From NCBI RefSeq assembly GCF_014174255.1, contig NZ_JABEQJ010000006.1:1-64000 (forward strand): 64,000 bases of DNA. The letters run 5' to 3'. Under the pieces are notes generated by a model that was not told where the DNA came from, did not search any database, and saw only the letters and a list, made by a program, of their open reading frames with translations. The position numbers and the translations under genes were made by a program. This document shows positions 1-7,947 of the stretch, piece by piece. Each line of letters starts with the position of its first letter. The stretch's first letter is position 1. This DNA is from Gluconacetobacter sacchari (GTDB lineage Bacteria > Pseudomonadota > Alphaproteobacteria > Acetobacterales > Acetobacteraceae).

Positions 1-161
1 GGTGGCGCGGCGGGTGGCGGGCTCGCGGCCGGGGCGCGCGGGGGCGGCGCGGACGAGGCGGGCGGCGGGAGGTGGGCCAGCCGGTTCGCCGGGCGGTCGT
101 CCAGCGCCGCGTCGGCTCCCCATTCGACATACAGCCGCAGCAGGGCGAGTGCTTCCATCAT
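1..161 (-). CDS. Uracil-DNA glycosylase family protein, N-terminus only (partial)
   Basis: This frame enters from the left edge and starts at a tandem ATG-ATG (161 or 158) on the minus strand. The first residues read MMEALALLRLYVEWGADAAL, followed by an Ala/Pro-rich linker. That opening plus a Pro/Ala-rich spacer is what I recall of the N-terminus of family 4-type uracil-DNA glycosylases in Acetobacteraceae and relatives, which excise uracil from DNA. The catalytic core lies outside the window, so the assignment rests only on the N-terminal resemblance. It is divergent from the TPR gene with about 70 bases between the starts. Confidence 0.5.
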   Translation of the reverse strand, partial: MMEALALLRLYVEWGADAALDDRPANRLAHLPPPASSAPPPRAPAASPPPAAP

Positions 162-230
162 GCTGTCCGGGGAACTCCTGCGCGGGTGGGTGTTTGGCAG
201 TTTAGCCGACGCGGGGTAGGGTCCGCCATC

Positions 231-2015
231 ATGCAGCGTCTTCGCTCTTTCTGCGCGTTTCTTCTGGCCCTGTCGGCGCCGGCCGGCGCCCTGTCCGCCC
301 GCGAGGTGGCGGGACCGCCCGCGCCCGTCGTGGAGAGCGGCGCCGCGTCGTGGCCGCCCGGCCTGGATGCCCCGTATCTGGTCGCCACCGTCGCGGCGCT
401 GGAGGGGGAGGACGCGGTGGCCGCGACGGCGTTCCGCCAGGCGGCGCAGATCGATCCGGCGCAGCCGGTCCTGCTGCGGCGGGCCTTTCTCTATAGTGCC
501 CTCGCGGGCGACGACTCGGCGGCCGTGCTGGCGGCGCGGCTGCCGGGCCAGACGCTGGCCGAGCTTGTACTGGGCAACCAGGCGGTGCGGACCGGGCAAT
601 GGACCGGCGCGCTGGCCGCCTATGGCCGGGTCCGCACGGATGCGTTGCTGGCGACGGTGCGCCCGTTGCTGGAAGGCTGGACCCTGCTGGGGGCCGGGAA
701 GGGCGAGCGCGCGCTCGCCGCGCTCGATCCGCTGGTGGCGGACCATGATCTGGGTGGATATTACGCCGTGCATGCCGCGCTGATCGCCCGCGCCGCCGGC
801 TGGACCGATCGGGCGGACCGCTTCATGCGCGCGGCGCTGGCCGCGCCGGAATCGGGCCATGACCTGTTTGCCGTCCTGACGCTGGGGCACTGGCTGATCG
901 GCCAGGGGCGGCGCGCCCAGGCCGCGCATCTGGTCGACGTTCTGCTGGCCGGGGCGCCCGGCCTGTCGCTGTCGCGGCAGGGCATCGTGGCCGCGATGGA
1001 CCGCGCGCCGCCGGCCGCGCCGCGCCAGGGCATCGCGCAGGCCTATACCTTCCTGGCCGGGCTGGTGGGGCAGGAAGTGGAGCGGATGGCCGATCCGTCG
1101 GGCCGGCTGGCCCAGGATGTCGGGCTGCGGGACATGCGGATGCTGCTGCTGCGCTTCGCGCTGGGGCTGGACCCGGCCCAGGGCCAGGCGCGGCTGATGC
1201 TGTCGGCGCTCCAGTATGAGAGCGGCCATGCGGCGGCGGCGCGGGACATGCTGGCCGGCGTGGGGGCGGACGATCCGCTGGCGAGCGTCATCCAACTGCA
1301 ACTGGCGCGGCTGGATGCCGCCACCGGGCGGTGGGACGACGCGAAGGCCGTGCTGGACCGGCTGATCGCCGCCCAGCCCGGCCAGCCGCGTATCTGGCAG
1401 ACGCTGGGCGACCTGCAATCGGACCGGCAGGACTGGCTTGGGGCCGAGAGCTCCTACAGCCGCGCGATCGCCGCCGCGGGGACCCTGACCGGTGACGACT
1501 GGCTGCTGCTGTTCGGCCGGGCCGTGGCCTATGACCGGCTGGACCGGTGGCCGCAGGCGCAATCCGACCTGGAGCATGCGCTGGCCCTGGCGCCCGATGA
1601 GGGGTTGCTGCTGAATTATCTGGGCTATTCGCTGGTGCAGCAGGGGCGCGACCTGCCGCATGCCGAGTCTCTGTTGCGCCGGGCCGTTGCGCTGGAGCCG
1701 CAGAACGCGGCGATCCGCGACAGTCTGGGCTGGGCGCTGGTGCGGCAGGGGCACATCGCCGAGGGCGTCGCGGTGCTGGAGCGCGCGGCGGAACAGACGC
1801 CTGAGGACCAGGCGGTCAATTACCATCTGGGCGTGGCCTACCAGGAATCCGGCCGGCTGCGCGAAGCGATCAACCAGTGGCATTTCGCCCAGGGGTTGCC
1901 CGCCAGCGACCCGGGCGACGCGCGGCGGATCAGCGATGCCCTTGCGGAGGCGGCGCGTTCGGTCCATCAGGTCGGGCCGCCGGTTCAGGCACCGTCCGGC
2001 CAGAAGAAGGACTGA
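231..2015 (+). CDS. Secreted/periplasmic tetratricopeptide repeat protein
   Basis: A 594-residue protein. The ATG at 231 is chosen because it gives a typical signal peptide (MQRLRSFCAFLLALSAPAGA) that the longer open frame upstream would bury. The rest is alpha-helical with many Ala/Leu-rich repeats, and the C-terminal third shows recognisable TPR units (for example around LNYLGYSLVQQGRDL and IRDSLGWALVRQGHIAEG). Such exported TPR proteins act as protein-protein scaffolds; the partner is unknown. The stop is 8 bases before the ispE start, so the two are probably cotranscribed, an arrangement I recall from other acetic acid bacteria. Confidence 0.85.
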   Translation: MQRLRSFCAFLLALSAPAGALSAREVAGPPAPVVESGAASWPPGLDAPYLVATVAALEGEDAVAATAFRQAAQIDPAQPVLLRRAFLYSALAGDDSAAVLAARLPGQTLAELVLGNQAVRTGQWTGALAAYGRVRTDALLATVRPLLEGWTLLGAGKGERALAALDPLVADHDLGGYYAVHAALIARAAGWTDRADRFMRAALAAPESGHDLFAVLTLGHWLIGQGRRAQAAHLVDVLLAGAPGLSLSRQGIVAAMDRAPPAAPRQGIAQAYTFLAGLVGQEVERMADPSGRLAQDVGLRDMRMLLLRFALGLDPAQGQARLMLSALQYESGHAAAARDMLAGVGADDPLASVIQLQLARLDAATGRWDDAKAVLDRLIAAQPGQPRIWQTLGDLQSDRQDWLGAESSYSRAIAAAGTLTGDDWLLLFGRAVAYDRLDRWPQAQSDLEHALALAPDEGLLLNYLGYSLVQQGRDLPHAESLLRRAVALEPQNAAIRDSLGWALVRQGHIAEGVAVLERAAEQTPEDQAVNYHLGVAYQESGRLREAINQWHFAQGLPASDPGDARRISDALAEAARSVHQVGPPVQAPSGQKKD

Positions 2016-2022
2016 ATCGCCC

Positions 2023-2904
2023 GTGACAGGGACCCTGTACGAATCCGCGCACGCGAAGATCAATCTCTACCTGCATGTGACGGGGCGCCGGGCCGATGGC
2101 TACCATCTGCTGGACAGTCTGGCGGTGTTTGCCGGCGCGGGCGACACGCTGGCCCTGCATGCCGGCCACGGGGCGGCCGGCGCCGTCTCGCTGGATATTG
2201 CCGGGCCGTTCGGGGCCGGGCTGGCGGCGGATGCCGACAGCAACCTGATCCTGCGGGCGGCGCGCCTGCTGCGCTCGGAAATCGGCGGCACCGACCGTCT
2301 GGACCCGCTGCATATCGTGCTGGACAAGAGGTTGCCGGTCGCCTCGGGCATCGGCGGCGGCTCGGCCGACGCGGCGGCGGCGCTGCGGCTGCTGCTGCGC
2401 GCCTGGCCGGCGAACGTGCCGCGCGAGCGGCTGATGGCGCTGGCGACCGAACTGGGGGCCGACGTGCCCGTCTGCGTCGACCAGCGCGCCGCCCGCATGG
2501 GCGGCATCGGCGAACGGCTGGACCCCGCGCCGGGCCTGCCGCCCTGTGGTCTGATGCTGGTGAATTGCGGCGAGGCGGTTTCGACCCCCGCCGTGTTTCG
2601 CGCGCGCGCGCCGGTCTTTACCCCGGCCGCCGCCCTGCCCGCCGCCTGGCCTGACGTGGCGGCGATGGCGCGTGACCTTTCGGGGCTGACCAACGATCTT
2701 CAGGACGCTGCCTGCGCGCTGTGTCCGGCGATCCGTACCGTGCTGGACGTGCTGGAGACGGCGCCCGGCTGCCGGCTGGCGCGGATGAGCGGGTCCGGCG
2801 CGACCTGTTTCGCGCTGTTCGACAGCCCGCAGGCCGCCGAGGCCGCGCGGGCGGCGGTGGAACGGCCCGACTGGTGGGTCTGGGCCGGTTCCCTTTTCGC
2901 CTGA
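2023..2904 (+). CDS. ispE: 4-diphosphocytidyl-2-C-methyl-D-erythritol kinase
   Basis: Phosphorylates the 2-OH of CDP-methylerythritol in the non-mevalonate (MEP) isoprenoid pathway, in the cytosol. The 293-residue product has the IspE/GHMP-kinase signatures: the N-terminal AHAKINLYLHVTGRRADGYH block and the ATP-binding glycine/serine loop ASGIGGGSADAA around residues 107-118, plus the C-terminal MSGSGATCFALF motif. Length is normal for the family. The start is GTG at 2023, immediately before the conserved opening; longer versions of this frame run inside the TPR gene in another frame and are not real. Confidence 0.95.
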   Translation: MTGTLYESAHAKINLYLHVTGRRADGYHLLDSLAVFAGAGDTLALHAGHGAAGAVSLDIAGPFGAGLAADADSNLILRAARLLRSEIGGTDRLDPLHIVLDKRLPVASGIGGGSADAAAALRLLLRAWPANVPRERLMALATELGADVPVCVDQRAARMGGIGERLDPAPGLPPCGLMLVNCGEAVSTPAVFRARAPVFTPAAALPAAWPDVAAMARDLSGLTNDLQDAACALCPAIRTVLDVLETAPGCRLARMSGSGATCFALFDSPQAAEAARAAVERPDWWVWAGSLFA

Positions 2905-2980
2905 GCCTCTGTCCGAGAACCGGGTTGCTCCCGCCCGCCTTGTGGTATCCTGCATCCCGTGACGGGTCGGGAGGCGAGGG

Positions 2981-3373
2981 ATGAGCGCGCGGATGCAGGT
3001 TACGCTGTCTGAGGATCGCCAGACGGCCACGCTGGCGTTTCTGGACGGCAGCGGGGTGGAGGGGGCGATCGCCCTTACGCTGGCGCAGTTGAGCGAGTTG
3101 ATCGCGAGCCTGGGCACCGTGCGCGGCGCGATGGTCGAGACCCTGCCGCCGCCGCCGATCGAGGGCGTGCCGGTGGTGCCGGTGTTGCGCACCAACTGGG
3201 CCGTCCAGCCCGAGGCGCTGAGCGAGGGGTCGCTGATCGCCTTCCAGCACCCGGCCTATGGCCCGGTCGGGCTGGCGCTGGCGCCCGACGATGTGCGGCG
3301 CGTGGTGCAGGCCCTGACCCGGCATCAGGCGATGATGCATTCCGGCAAGGGGAAGACGGGCCTGCCGAGCTGA
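2981..3373 (+). CDS. Conserved-looking small hypothetical protein
   Basis: A 130-residue soluble protein starting ATG at 2981 with a purine-rich GGGAGG about 8 bases upstream, which supports the start. No signal peptide or membrane segment. The middle has a PPPPIEGVPVVPVLRTNW segment and the C-terminal part looks like a small alpha/beta domain. I do not recognise the family. It lies 76 bases after ispE on the same strand and ends just before the palindromic intergenic block. Confidence 0.6.
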   Translation: MSARMQVTLSEDRQTATLAFLDGSGVEGAIALTLAQLSELIASLGTVRGAMVETLPPPPIEGVPVVPVLRTNWAVQPEALSEGSLIAFQHPAYGPVGLALAPDDVRRVVQALTRHQAMMHSGKGKTGLPS

Positions 3374-3405
3374 TGCCGAGCCGTCGTTGAATATGCGCGT
3401 TGGGC

Positions 3406-3449
3406 CTAGAGCCATATCCGTTCACACTGGTTCACGGATATGGCTCTAG
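3406..3449. repeat. Perfect 15-bp inverted repeat (stem-loop), 14-base loop
   Basis: Arms CTAGAGCCATATCCG (3406-3420) and CGGATATGGCTCTAG (3435-3449) are exact reverse complements separated by 14 bases, and the loop contains a TTCAC direct duplication. It sits between two convergent genes. There is no long T-run right after it, so it may act as a bidirectional terminator or be an intergenic palindromic repeat element. Confidence 0.75.
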
Positions 3450-3461
3450 ATCATTGTTTTA

Positions 3462-3511
3462 TAGAGCATCTTTATCCGACCGAATGAGTCCATCCGGTTG
3501 GATGATGCTCT
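3462..3511. repeat. Second imperfect palindrome, overlaps stop of ABC permease gene
   Basis: Outer arms TAGAGCATC (3462-3470) and GATGCTCTA (3503-3511) are exact complements. Inner arms ATCCGACCGA and CCGGTTGGAT pair with mismatches, so the whole block folds into one long hairpin. The right arm overlaps the stop codon (3510-3512) of the minus-strand permease gene. The layout resembles the short palindromic repeats dispersed in alphaproteobacterial genomes; terminator function is likely as well. Confidence 0.6.
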
Positions 3512-4898
3512 AAAGCGCGGGCGGTTCGATCGGCCAGTCGGCGCGGGCCAGCGCCCGGGGGGCCAGGCGGGCCATCAGCAGCGCGAAGGCGATCGCCGCC
3601 ACGGGCAGGCCCCAGTAGAGCAGAGGCGGGGGCAGGCGCCCGTTGAACAGGACGCCGGTATAGAGCTGGAGGCCGGCCATGCTGCCCAGCATCGACAGGA
3701 GCAGCATGACGCCGGGGCGGTTGGTCACGGGCGAGAGCACGGCCAGGCTGGGCAGGTAGCTGCCGCCGATGATGACGGCCGCCAGGGCCGGCCACGCCGC
3801 CAGGGCGCGCAGCGGCGGCACCGTGCCGATCAGGCCGGCGGCCAGTGCGGCGAACAGGCTGAGGATGATTCCGGCCATTATGGCGCGGCCGGCATGGGCG
3901 CGGTAGAGCGCGCGCGCGAAATCGGCCCGCGCGCCGAACGGGCCCAGCGACAGCAGGAACGGCCAGTCGCGGCGCGACAGCATCCAGCTGGGCAGGACCG
4001 CCGCGCCCAGCATCACGACCTGGCCCAGTGCCATGGTGGCGGCCTCGCGCCCGTCTTGCGGCGTGGGCACGCGCAGGGTGCTGAGTCCGTTGACCAGCAG
4101 CATCAGGACTGTGCTCGCCATGAGGATCAGGGCCGACTGTACGAACAGTCCCAGCGGCGCGCCGGTGGCCAGCCCGTTGGGCAGCGGCATCGCGCGCAGG
4201 GCGGGTGGCTGCCACATCAGCACGCGGGCCAGGGCACGGACGGTGGCACGCGGCGGCCCGCCGTCCGGCCCGGCGGCGGAGCGGGCGGGGCCTTGCTCCC
4301 CCGGATGGGCGAAGGGATCGTGGTGCAGTTCGACAAGGGCCGCGGGCAGCGCCACGGCCAGCAGCGCCAGCGCGACGAACCAGGGGGCCTGCATCAGCCG
4401 GTCCTGCATCGCGGGCAGCATGAACAGGGCGAACAGGCCGAAGACGATGGCGGTGCGCGCCTTGCGCAGGCGCGGCCGCAGGACCTTCGGCCCGGTCAGG
4501 TCGCTGCCGGTGCTGAGCGCGAGGTTGAGGGATTCCAGCGCCAGCACGTTCAGCAGCGGTAGGCCGCGCACGATGGCGGGCACGGCGAGCAGCCCCAGCG
4601 CCAGGGCGAGCATGAGGTGGATCGCCCGGTATTCGGCCCCGATCAGGCGCGGGACCATCGGCGACAGCGGCGAGCGCACCTGGCGCCAGTACTGGCAGCA
4701 CAGGCCGGTGAAGAGCGCCTGCTGCGCCAGCCACCACATGATGCCGATATCGTGGAGGCTGCCGGGGTGCCCCGGCCGCGGGTGGTGCAGGCTGAAGGCG
4801 GTGATGGCGCCATAGGCCGCGGCGGGGATCAGGGAGGGATTTTCACGGATGAAGACCGGCGAAACATAGAGCCGGAGCGCATGCAGCGTGTCCATCAT
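3510..4898 (-). CDS. ABC transporter permease (multi-spanning membrane protein)
   Basis: A 462-residue, very hydrophobic protein with many predicted membrane segments (for example AIHLMLALALGLLAVPAIV and AIMAGIILSLFAALAAGLIG). The start is ATG at 4898, which overlaps the stop of the ATPase gene as ATGA, a clear sign of translational coupling. Together they would form an export-type ABC transporter. The substrate is not evident. The much longer open frame extending upstream lies inside the ATPase gene in another frame and is discounted. Its stop codon lies within a palindrome. Confidence 0.8.
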   Translation of the reverse strand: MMDTLHALRLYVSPVFIRENPSLIPAAAYGAITAFSLHHPRPGHPGSLHDIGIMWWLAQQALFTGLCCQYWRQVRSPLSPMVPRLIGAEYRAIHLMLALALGLLAVPAIVRGLPLLNVLALESLNLALSTGSDLTGPKVLRPRLRKARTAIVFGLFALFMLPAMQDRLMQAPWFVALALLAVALPAALVELHHDPFAHPGEQGPARSAAGPDGGPPRATVRALARVLMWQPPALRAMPLPNGLATGAPLGLFVQSALILMASTVLMLLVNGLSTLRVPTPQDGREAATMALGQVVMLGAAVLPSWMLSRRDWPFLLSLGPFGARADFARALYRAHAGRAIMAGIILSLFAALAAGLIGTVPPLRALAAWPALAAVIIGGSYLPSLAVLSPVTNRPGVMLLLSMLGSMAGLQLYTGVLFNGRLPPPLLYWGLPVAAIAFALLMARLAPRALARADWPIEPPAL

Positions 4899-5770
4899 CG
4901 GGTCAGGGCCAGGAACAGCCGTTCGATGTCCCCCGGCAGCATGGCGTGGCCCGCCGCCGCAGCCGCCGCGTCCAGTGCCGGATGCCAGCCGCGCACCCAC
5001 ACGCCTTCCGCCCCCTGGGCGGTCCCCGGGGCGGCCCCCGGGGCGGCAATGACGTCGAGGTTCCAGCCCGCGTCGGGCGGCCCGGAGAGGCGGCGGACGG
5101 TGGCCGCGATCTCGCGCGCCGTCATGTCCAGCATCACCTGCCCGTGGCGCATCATGATGAAGCGGTCGCTGGTGTCCTGGAGGTCCGAGATGATGTGCGA
5201 GGAGATCAGCACGCTGGCGCCGCTGCGCCGCGCATAGGCCGGCAGCAGGCGCATGAAATCGTAACGGGCCTGCGGGTCGAGGCTGGCGACCGGTTCGTCC
5301 AGCACGATCAGGTCGGGGCGGAAGCGCAGCGCCAGCACGATCGCCAGCCGCTGGCGCTCGCCGCCCGACAGGGTCTTGATGCGCGCGCGCGGGTCGAGCG
5401 CCGCCCAGTCCTCCCATGTCCGGTCCTCGGTGTCGTCGGGGCGGGCGCGGTAGCGGGACAGGTAGGCCATCAATTCGCCGACCCGGAACCAGGTGAAGCC
5501 GGTCATGGTCTGCGGCACGAAACCGATGCGCGCCCGGGTTTCGGCGCGCAGGGAGGTGGCGTCCTCGCCCCAGAGCCGCACCGTGCCGCCATCGACCGAC
5601 AGCAGGCCGAGCAGACAGCCGATCAATGTGGTCTTGCCCGCGCCGTTGGGACCCAGCAGGGCCGTGATCTCGCCGGGGCGCAGGGTCAGGCTGAGATCGT
5701 CGAGGACGGGGCGTCCGCCGAGCACCTTGCGCAGATGGGAGATTTCGACCGGGATTTCTGGATCAGGCAT
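4895..5770 (-). CDS. ABC transporter ATP-binding protein
   Basis: A 291-residue ATPase subunit. Walker A GPNGAGKTT is at about residues 40-48, the signature LSGGERQ at 134-140 and Walker B LIVLDEP at 154-160, followed by the switch His in SSHIISD. The C-terminal extension after about residue 210 is typical of exporter-type (ABC-2) ATPases. It provides ATP hydrolysis for the permease encoded by the next, overlapping gene. It is the first gene of a two-gene unit on the minus strand. Confidence 0.92.
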   Translation of the reverse strand: MPDPEIPVEISHLRKVLGGRPVLDDLSLTLRPGEITALLGPNGAGKTTLIGCLLGLLSVDGGTVRLWGEDATSLRAETRARIGFVPQTMTGFTWFRVGELMAYLSRYRARPDDTEDRTWEDWAALDPRARIKTLSGGERQRLAIVLALRFRPDLIVLDEPVASLDPQARYDFMRLLPAYARRSGASVLISSHIISDLQDTSDRFIMMRHGQVMLDMTAREIAATVRRLSGPPDAGWNLDVIAAPGAAPGTAQGAEGVWVRGWHPALDAAAAAAGHAMLPGDIERLFLALTR

Positions 5771-5866
5771 CGTTCATGCGTCGGAAAACATTGCAAATTG
5801 TTGCAGTGTCGAACGCTTGTCTGTCAAGGGGCAGCGGCGGGAGGTCCGTGGAGACGGGCCGGAGCG

Positions 5867-6868
5867 TCACCCGCGCCTGTCCGCGGCCCCGCGGCGCAAT
5901 GTCGCCAGCAGGGCGGCCGCGCCGACGGCCAGGGCGGTGCCGGCGAGGATCGTCTGCAGGGTGGTGGTCAGCAGCAGCGGCATGCGCCGCCGGCTGAGAT
6001 GGTCGAAGGGACCGTGCGCGGCGTGGGCGCCGGCGACGGGGGTGAACAGATTGTCCGGCGTGTCGTCGTCGGCCGGATGTTTTTCCAGTTGCTGGCGATA
6101 GGCGTGGACGGCCTGGCGCCGGTCCAGCAGCGAGGGGGCCAGCAGGGCGGCCACGCGCTGGCCCACGCCCGACAGGCCGACCCGCAGGTCGCGGTGGCGG
6201 CCGAAGGCGGCGCGGCTGATCGCCTCGGCCGCGATTTCGGGTTCGAAGACCGGGCCGGCCGGGCGCAGGCGCTTGCCGGTATGGTTGCGCGTCCATACGA
6301 AGCGCGGGGTGTTGATGGCCGGCAGGCTGACCAGCGACAATTGGATGCGGTCGCCGTCATGCAGGATTTCGGGGCGCAGGCTTTCGGTAAAGGCGCGGAT
6401 TGCCGCCCGGGCGCCGCTTTCGATGCTGCGCAGCGGGCGGGGCAGGGAGAGCGCGTCCAGATTGACGATGGTGCCGTACCCCCGCCGCCGCATGCGGATC
6501 AGCGCAGTCCGGGTGCCGAAGACGGTGCCGAGATAGGTCACGTCGGTCGCGCGGCGGATTTCCTCGGGAGCGAGTTCCACGAACTGGCCGCTGACGCCCG
6601 CGCCGGCGCAGTTCACCCACAGGGTGATCGGGCCCAGCGTGTCCTCGATCCGGTCGGCCGCGCGTTCCAGTGCCTCGGCGTCGGTGACGTCGGCGGCGAT
6701 GGTGAGGGTACGGATATGCAGTTCCGCCAGTTCCGCCGCCGTGTCTTGCAGCCGTGCCGCGTCGCGGCCGATCAGCGCGACGTCGCACCCCGCGCGCGCC
6801 AGGGTCCGCGCCGTGGCGCGGCCGATTCCGGCGCCGGCTCCGGTGATGACGGCGATCTGGTGGGGCAT
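5867..6868 (-). CDS. Short-chain dehydrogenase/reductase-like protein with altered catalytic residues and C-terminal membrane segment
   Basis: A 333-residue protein with the Rossmann-type NAD(P)-binding motif TGAGAGIG (residues 9-16), the NCAG motif near residue 86 and the IVN strand near 134, so the SDR fold is clear. The catalytic YxxxK is not present: aligning SIESGARAAIRAF with the usual SAYxASKxAxRGF puts Glu150 at the Tyr position and Arg154 at the Lys position, and the upstream Ser position appears to be Asp/Ala. The C-terminus (about residues 300-325) is a hydrophobic helix, suggesting membrane anchoring. It may bind cofactor without classical SDR catalysis. Confidence 0.85.
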   Translation of the reverse strand: MPHQIAVITGAGAGIGRATARTLARAGCDVALIGRDAARLQDTAAELAELHIRTLTIAADVTDAEALERAADRIEDTLGPITLWVNCAGAGVSGQFVELAPEEIRRATDVTYLGTVFGTRTALIRMRRRGYGTIVNLDALSLPRPLRSIESGARAAIRAFTESLRPEILHDGDRIQLSLVSLPAINTPRFVWTRNHTGKRLRPAGPVFEPEIAAEAISRAAFGRHRDLRVGLSGVGQRVAALLAPSLLDRRQAVHAYRQQLEKHPADDDTPDNLFTPVAGAHAAHGPFDHLSRRRMPLLLTTTLQTILAGTALAVGAAALLATLRRGAADRRG

Positions 6869-6888
6869 GGTGCGGACTCCGCTCGACG

Positions 6889-6936
6889 GATCGTGGTGGG
6901 GATCGTGGTGGGGATCGTGGTGGGGATCGTGGTGGG
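6889..6936. repeat. Four exact tandem copies of a 12-bp unit
   Basis: The unit GATCGTGGTGGG is repeated four times without change (6889, 6901, 6913, 6925). It lies about 20 bases upstream of the ATG (6868) of the minus-strand SDR-like gene, so it would be in that gene's promoter or leader. Perfect repetition suggests recent slippage and possible length variation between strains. Confidence 0.9.
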
Positions 6937-7003
6937 TGCGCCTTGTTTGCTCCGGGAGCGGGCGCGCCGCAAGTCGGGGGCGGTATGCCGGGGGCGGGTT
7001 CTT

Positions 7004-7582
7004 CTACAGATATTTCAGGGCGACGAAGCCGCCGACGAGGATGGCGCCGAACAGGGTGGCCACCAGGGTCAGGCGGCGTTCGATGAAGGCCTGGATCGAA
7101 GCGCCGTAGCGCCGGAGCAGGGCGGCGAGCAGAAAGAAGCGGGCGCCGCGGGTGACGAGGCTGGCCAGCACGAAGGGGATGAGCGGAAAATGCGCCGCCC
7201 CGCTGGCGATGGTGACGATCTTGAAGGGGATCGGCGTCAGGCCCTTGAACAGGATGATCGCCACGCCCCAGTGGCGGAACTGCGCCTGCATCGCGGCCAG
7301 CCGGGCCTCGGCGTGGTAGAAATGGATGATCGGCATGGCGACGTGTTGCAGCAGGGCGGCCCCGATATACCAGCCGAGCAGCCCGCCGCAGACGCTGGCC
7401 AGCGTGCAGAGCGCGGCCAGCGCCCAGGCCCGGTCGCGATGGGCCAGGACCATCGGCACCAGCAGGATATCGGGCGGCAGGGGAAAGACGCTGGCCTCGG
7501 CGAAGGCGATCACGCCCAGCCAGAGCGGGGCGTGGCGGCTGGCGGCCAGGGACAGGGTGCGGGCGTAGAGTCGGTCGAGCAT
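7004..7582 (-). CDS. DedA/YqaA-family membrane protein
   Basis: A 192-residue inner-membrane protein. The ATG at 7582 (MLDRLYART) is chosen over an upstream start that adds a basic, low-complexity tail. Features of the YqaA/DedA (SNARE-associated) group are visible: the EASVFPLPPDILLVPMVL region near residue 30, the GLLGWYIG glycine-rich segment, and FKGLTPIPFKIVTIASG near residue 110. DedA-type proteins are linked to lipid carrier flipping and membrane homeostasis. It is downstream of a divergent promoter region shared with lpxR. Confidence 0.88.
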   Translation of the reverse strand: MLDRLYARTLSLAASRHAPLWLGVIAFAEASVFPLPPDILLVPMVLAHRDRAWALAALCTLASVCGGLLGWYIGAALLQHVAMPIIHFYHAEARLAAMQAQFRHWGVAIILFKGLTPIPFKIVTIASGAAHFPLIPFVLASLVTRGARFFLLAALLRRYGASIQAFIERRLTLVATLFGAILVGGFVALKYL

Positions 7583-7883
7583 GTCGGTGCGCCTGGTCGG
7601 GTGTCGGGGCCGGATTCCGCCTGACACAACGCCCGAAACGGGCGGCGTGCGCAATCGGGGGGCGTCTGAAATACGGCGATCATGCCATTTTCATCCGTGC
7701 CTGCGTCTGCCCGCCTGCCGGTTCCGGCGACGGGCGCCGGAAGAAGAAGGACATATCTTCATCGGCATCGATATTTGATCGTTATTTTCAGAATGCGTTC
7801 TTCCGGCCGGATGTGGACCATATTTTACTGTATCGGTCTCTGTCGGGAGAAATTCTGGAAACGTGACGGGGTGGACCCGCCAT

Positions 7884-7903
7884 CATCAGGTTCGCATCAG
7901 GTT
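7884..7903 (+). promoter_or_regulatory. Candidate OmpR-family binding site (11-bp-period direct repeat) upstream of lpxR
   Basis: CATCAGGTT occurs twice, at 7884-7892 and 7895-7903, exactly 11 bases apart. Direct repeats with this period are the usual target of OmpR/PhoB-type regulators. A TTGACA hexamer overlaps the end (7902-7907). The site is 45-64 bases before the GTG start of the lpxR-like gene, and an OmpR-type regulator is encoded in the same gene group. The regulator-site pairing is inference. Confidence 0.45.
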
Positions 7904-7947
7904 GACATGTTAGGAGGCGCGCCTGGTGTCAGGAAAGGGCGTGCCGG

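Noticed and set aside
4946-7624. An 892-residue plus-strand open frame
   Set aside because: Covers ABC ATPase, SDR and DedA genes in antisense; repeated VVGI from the 12-bp repeats only.
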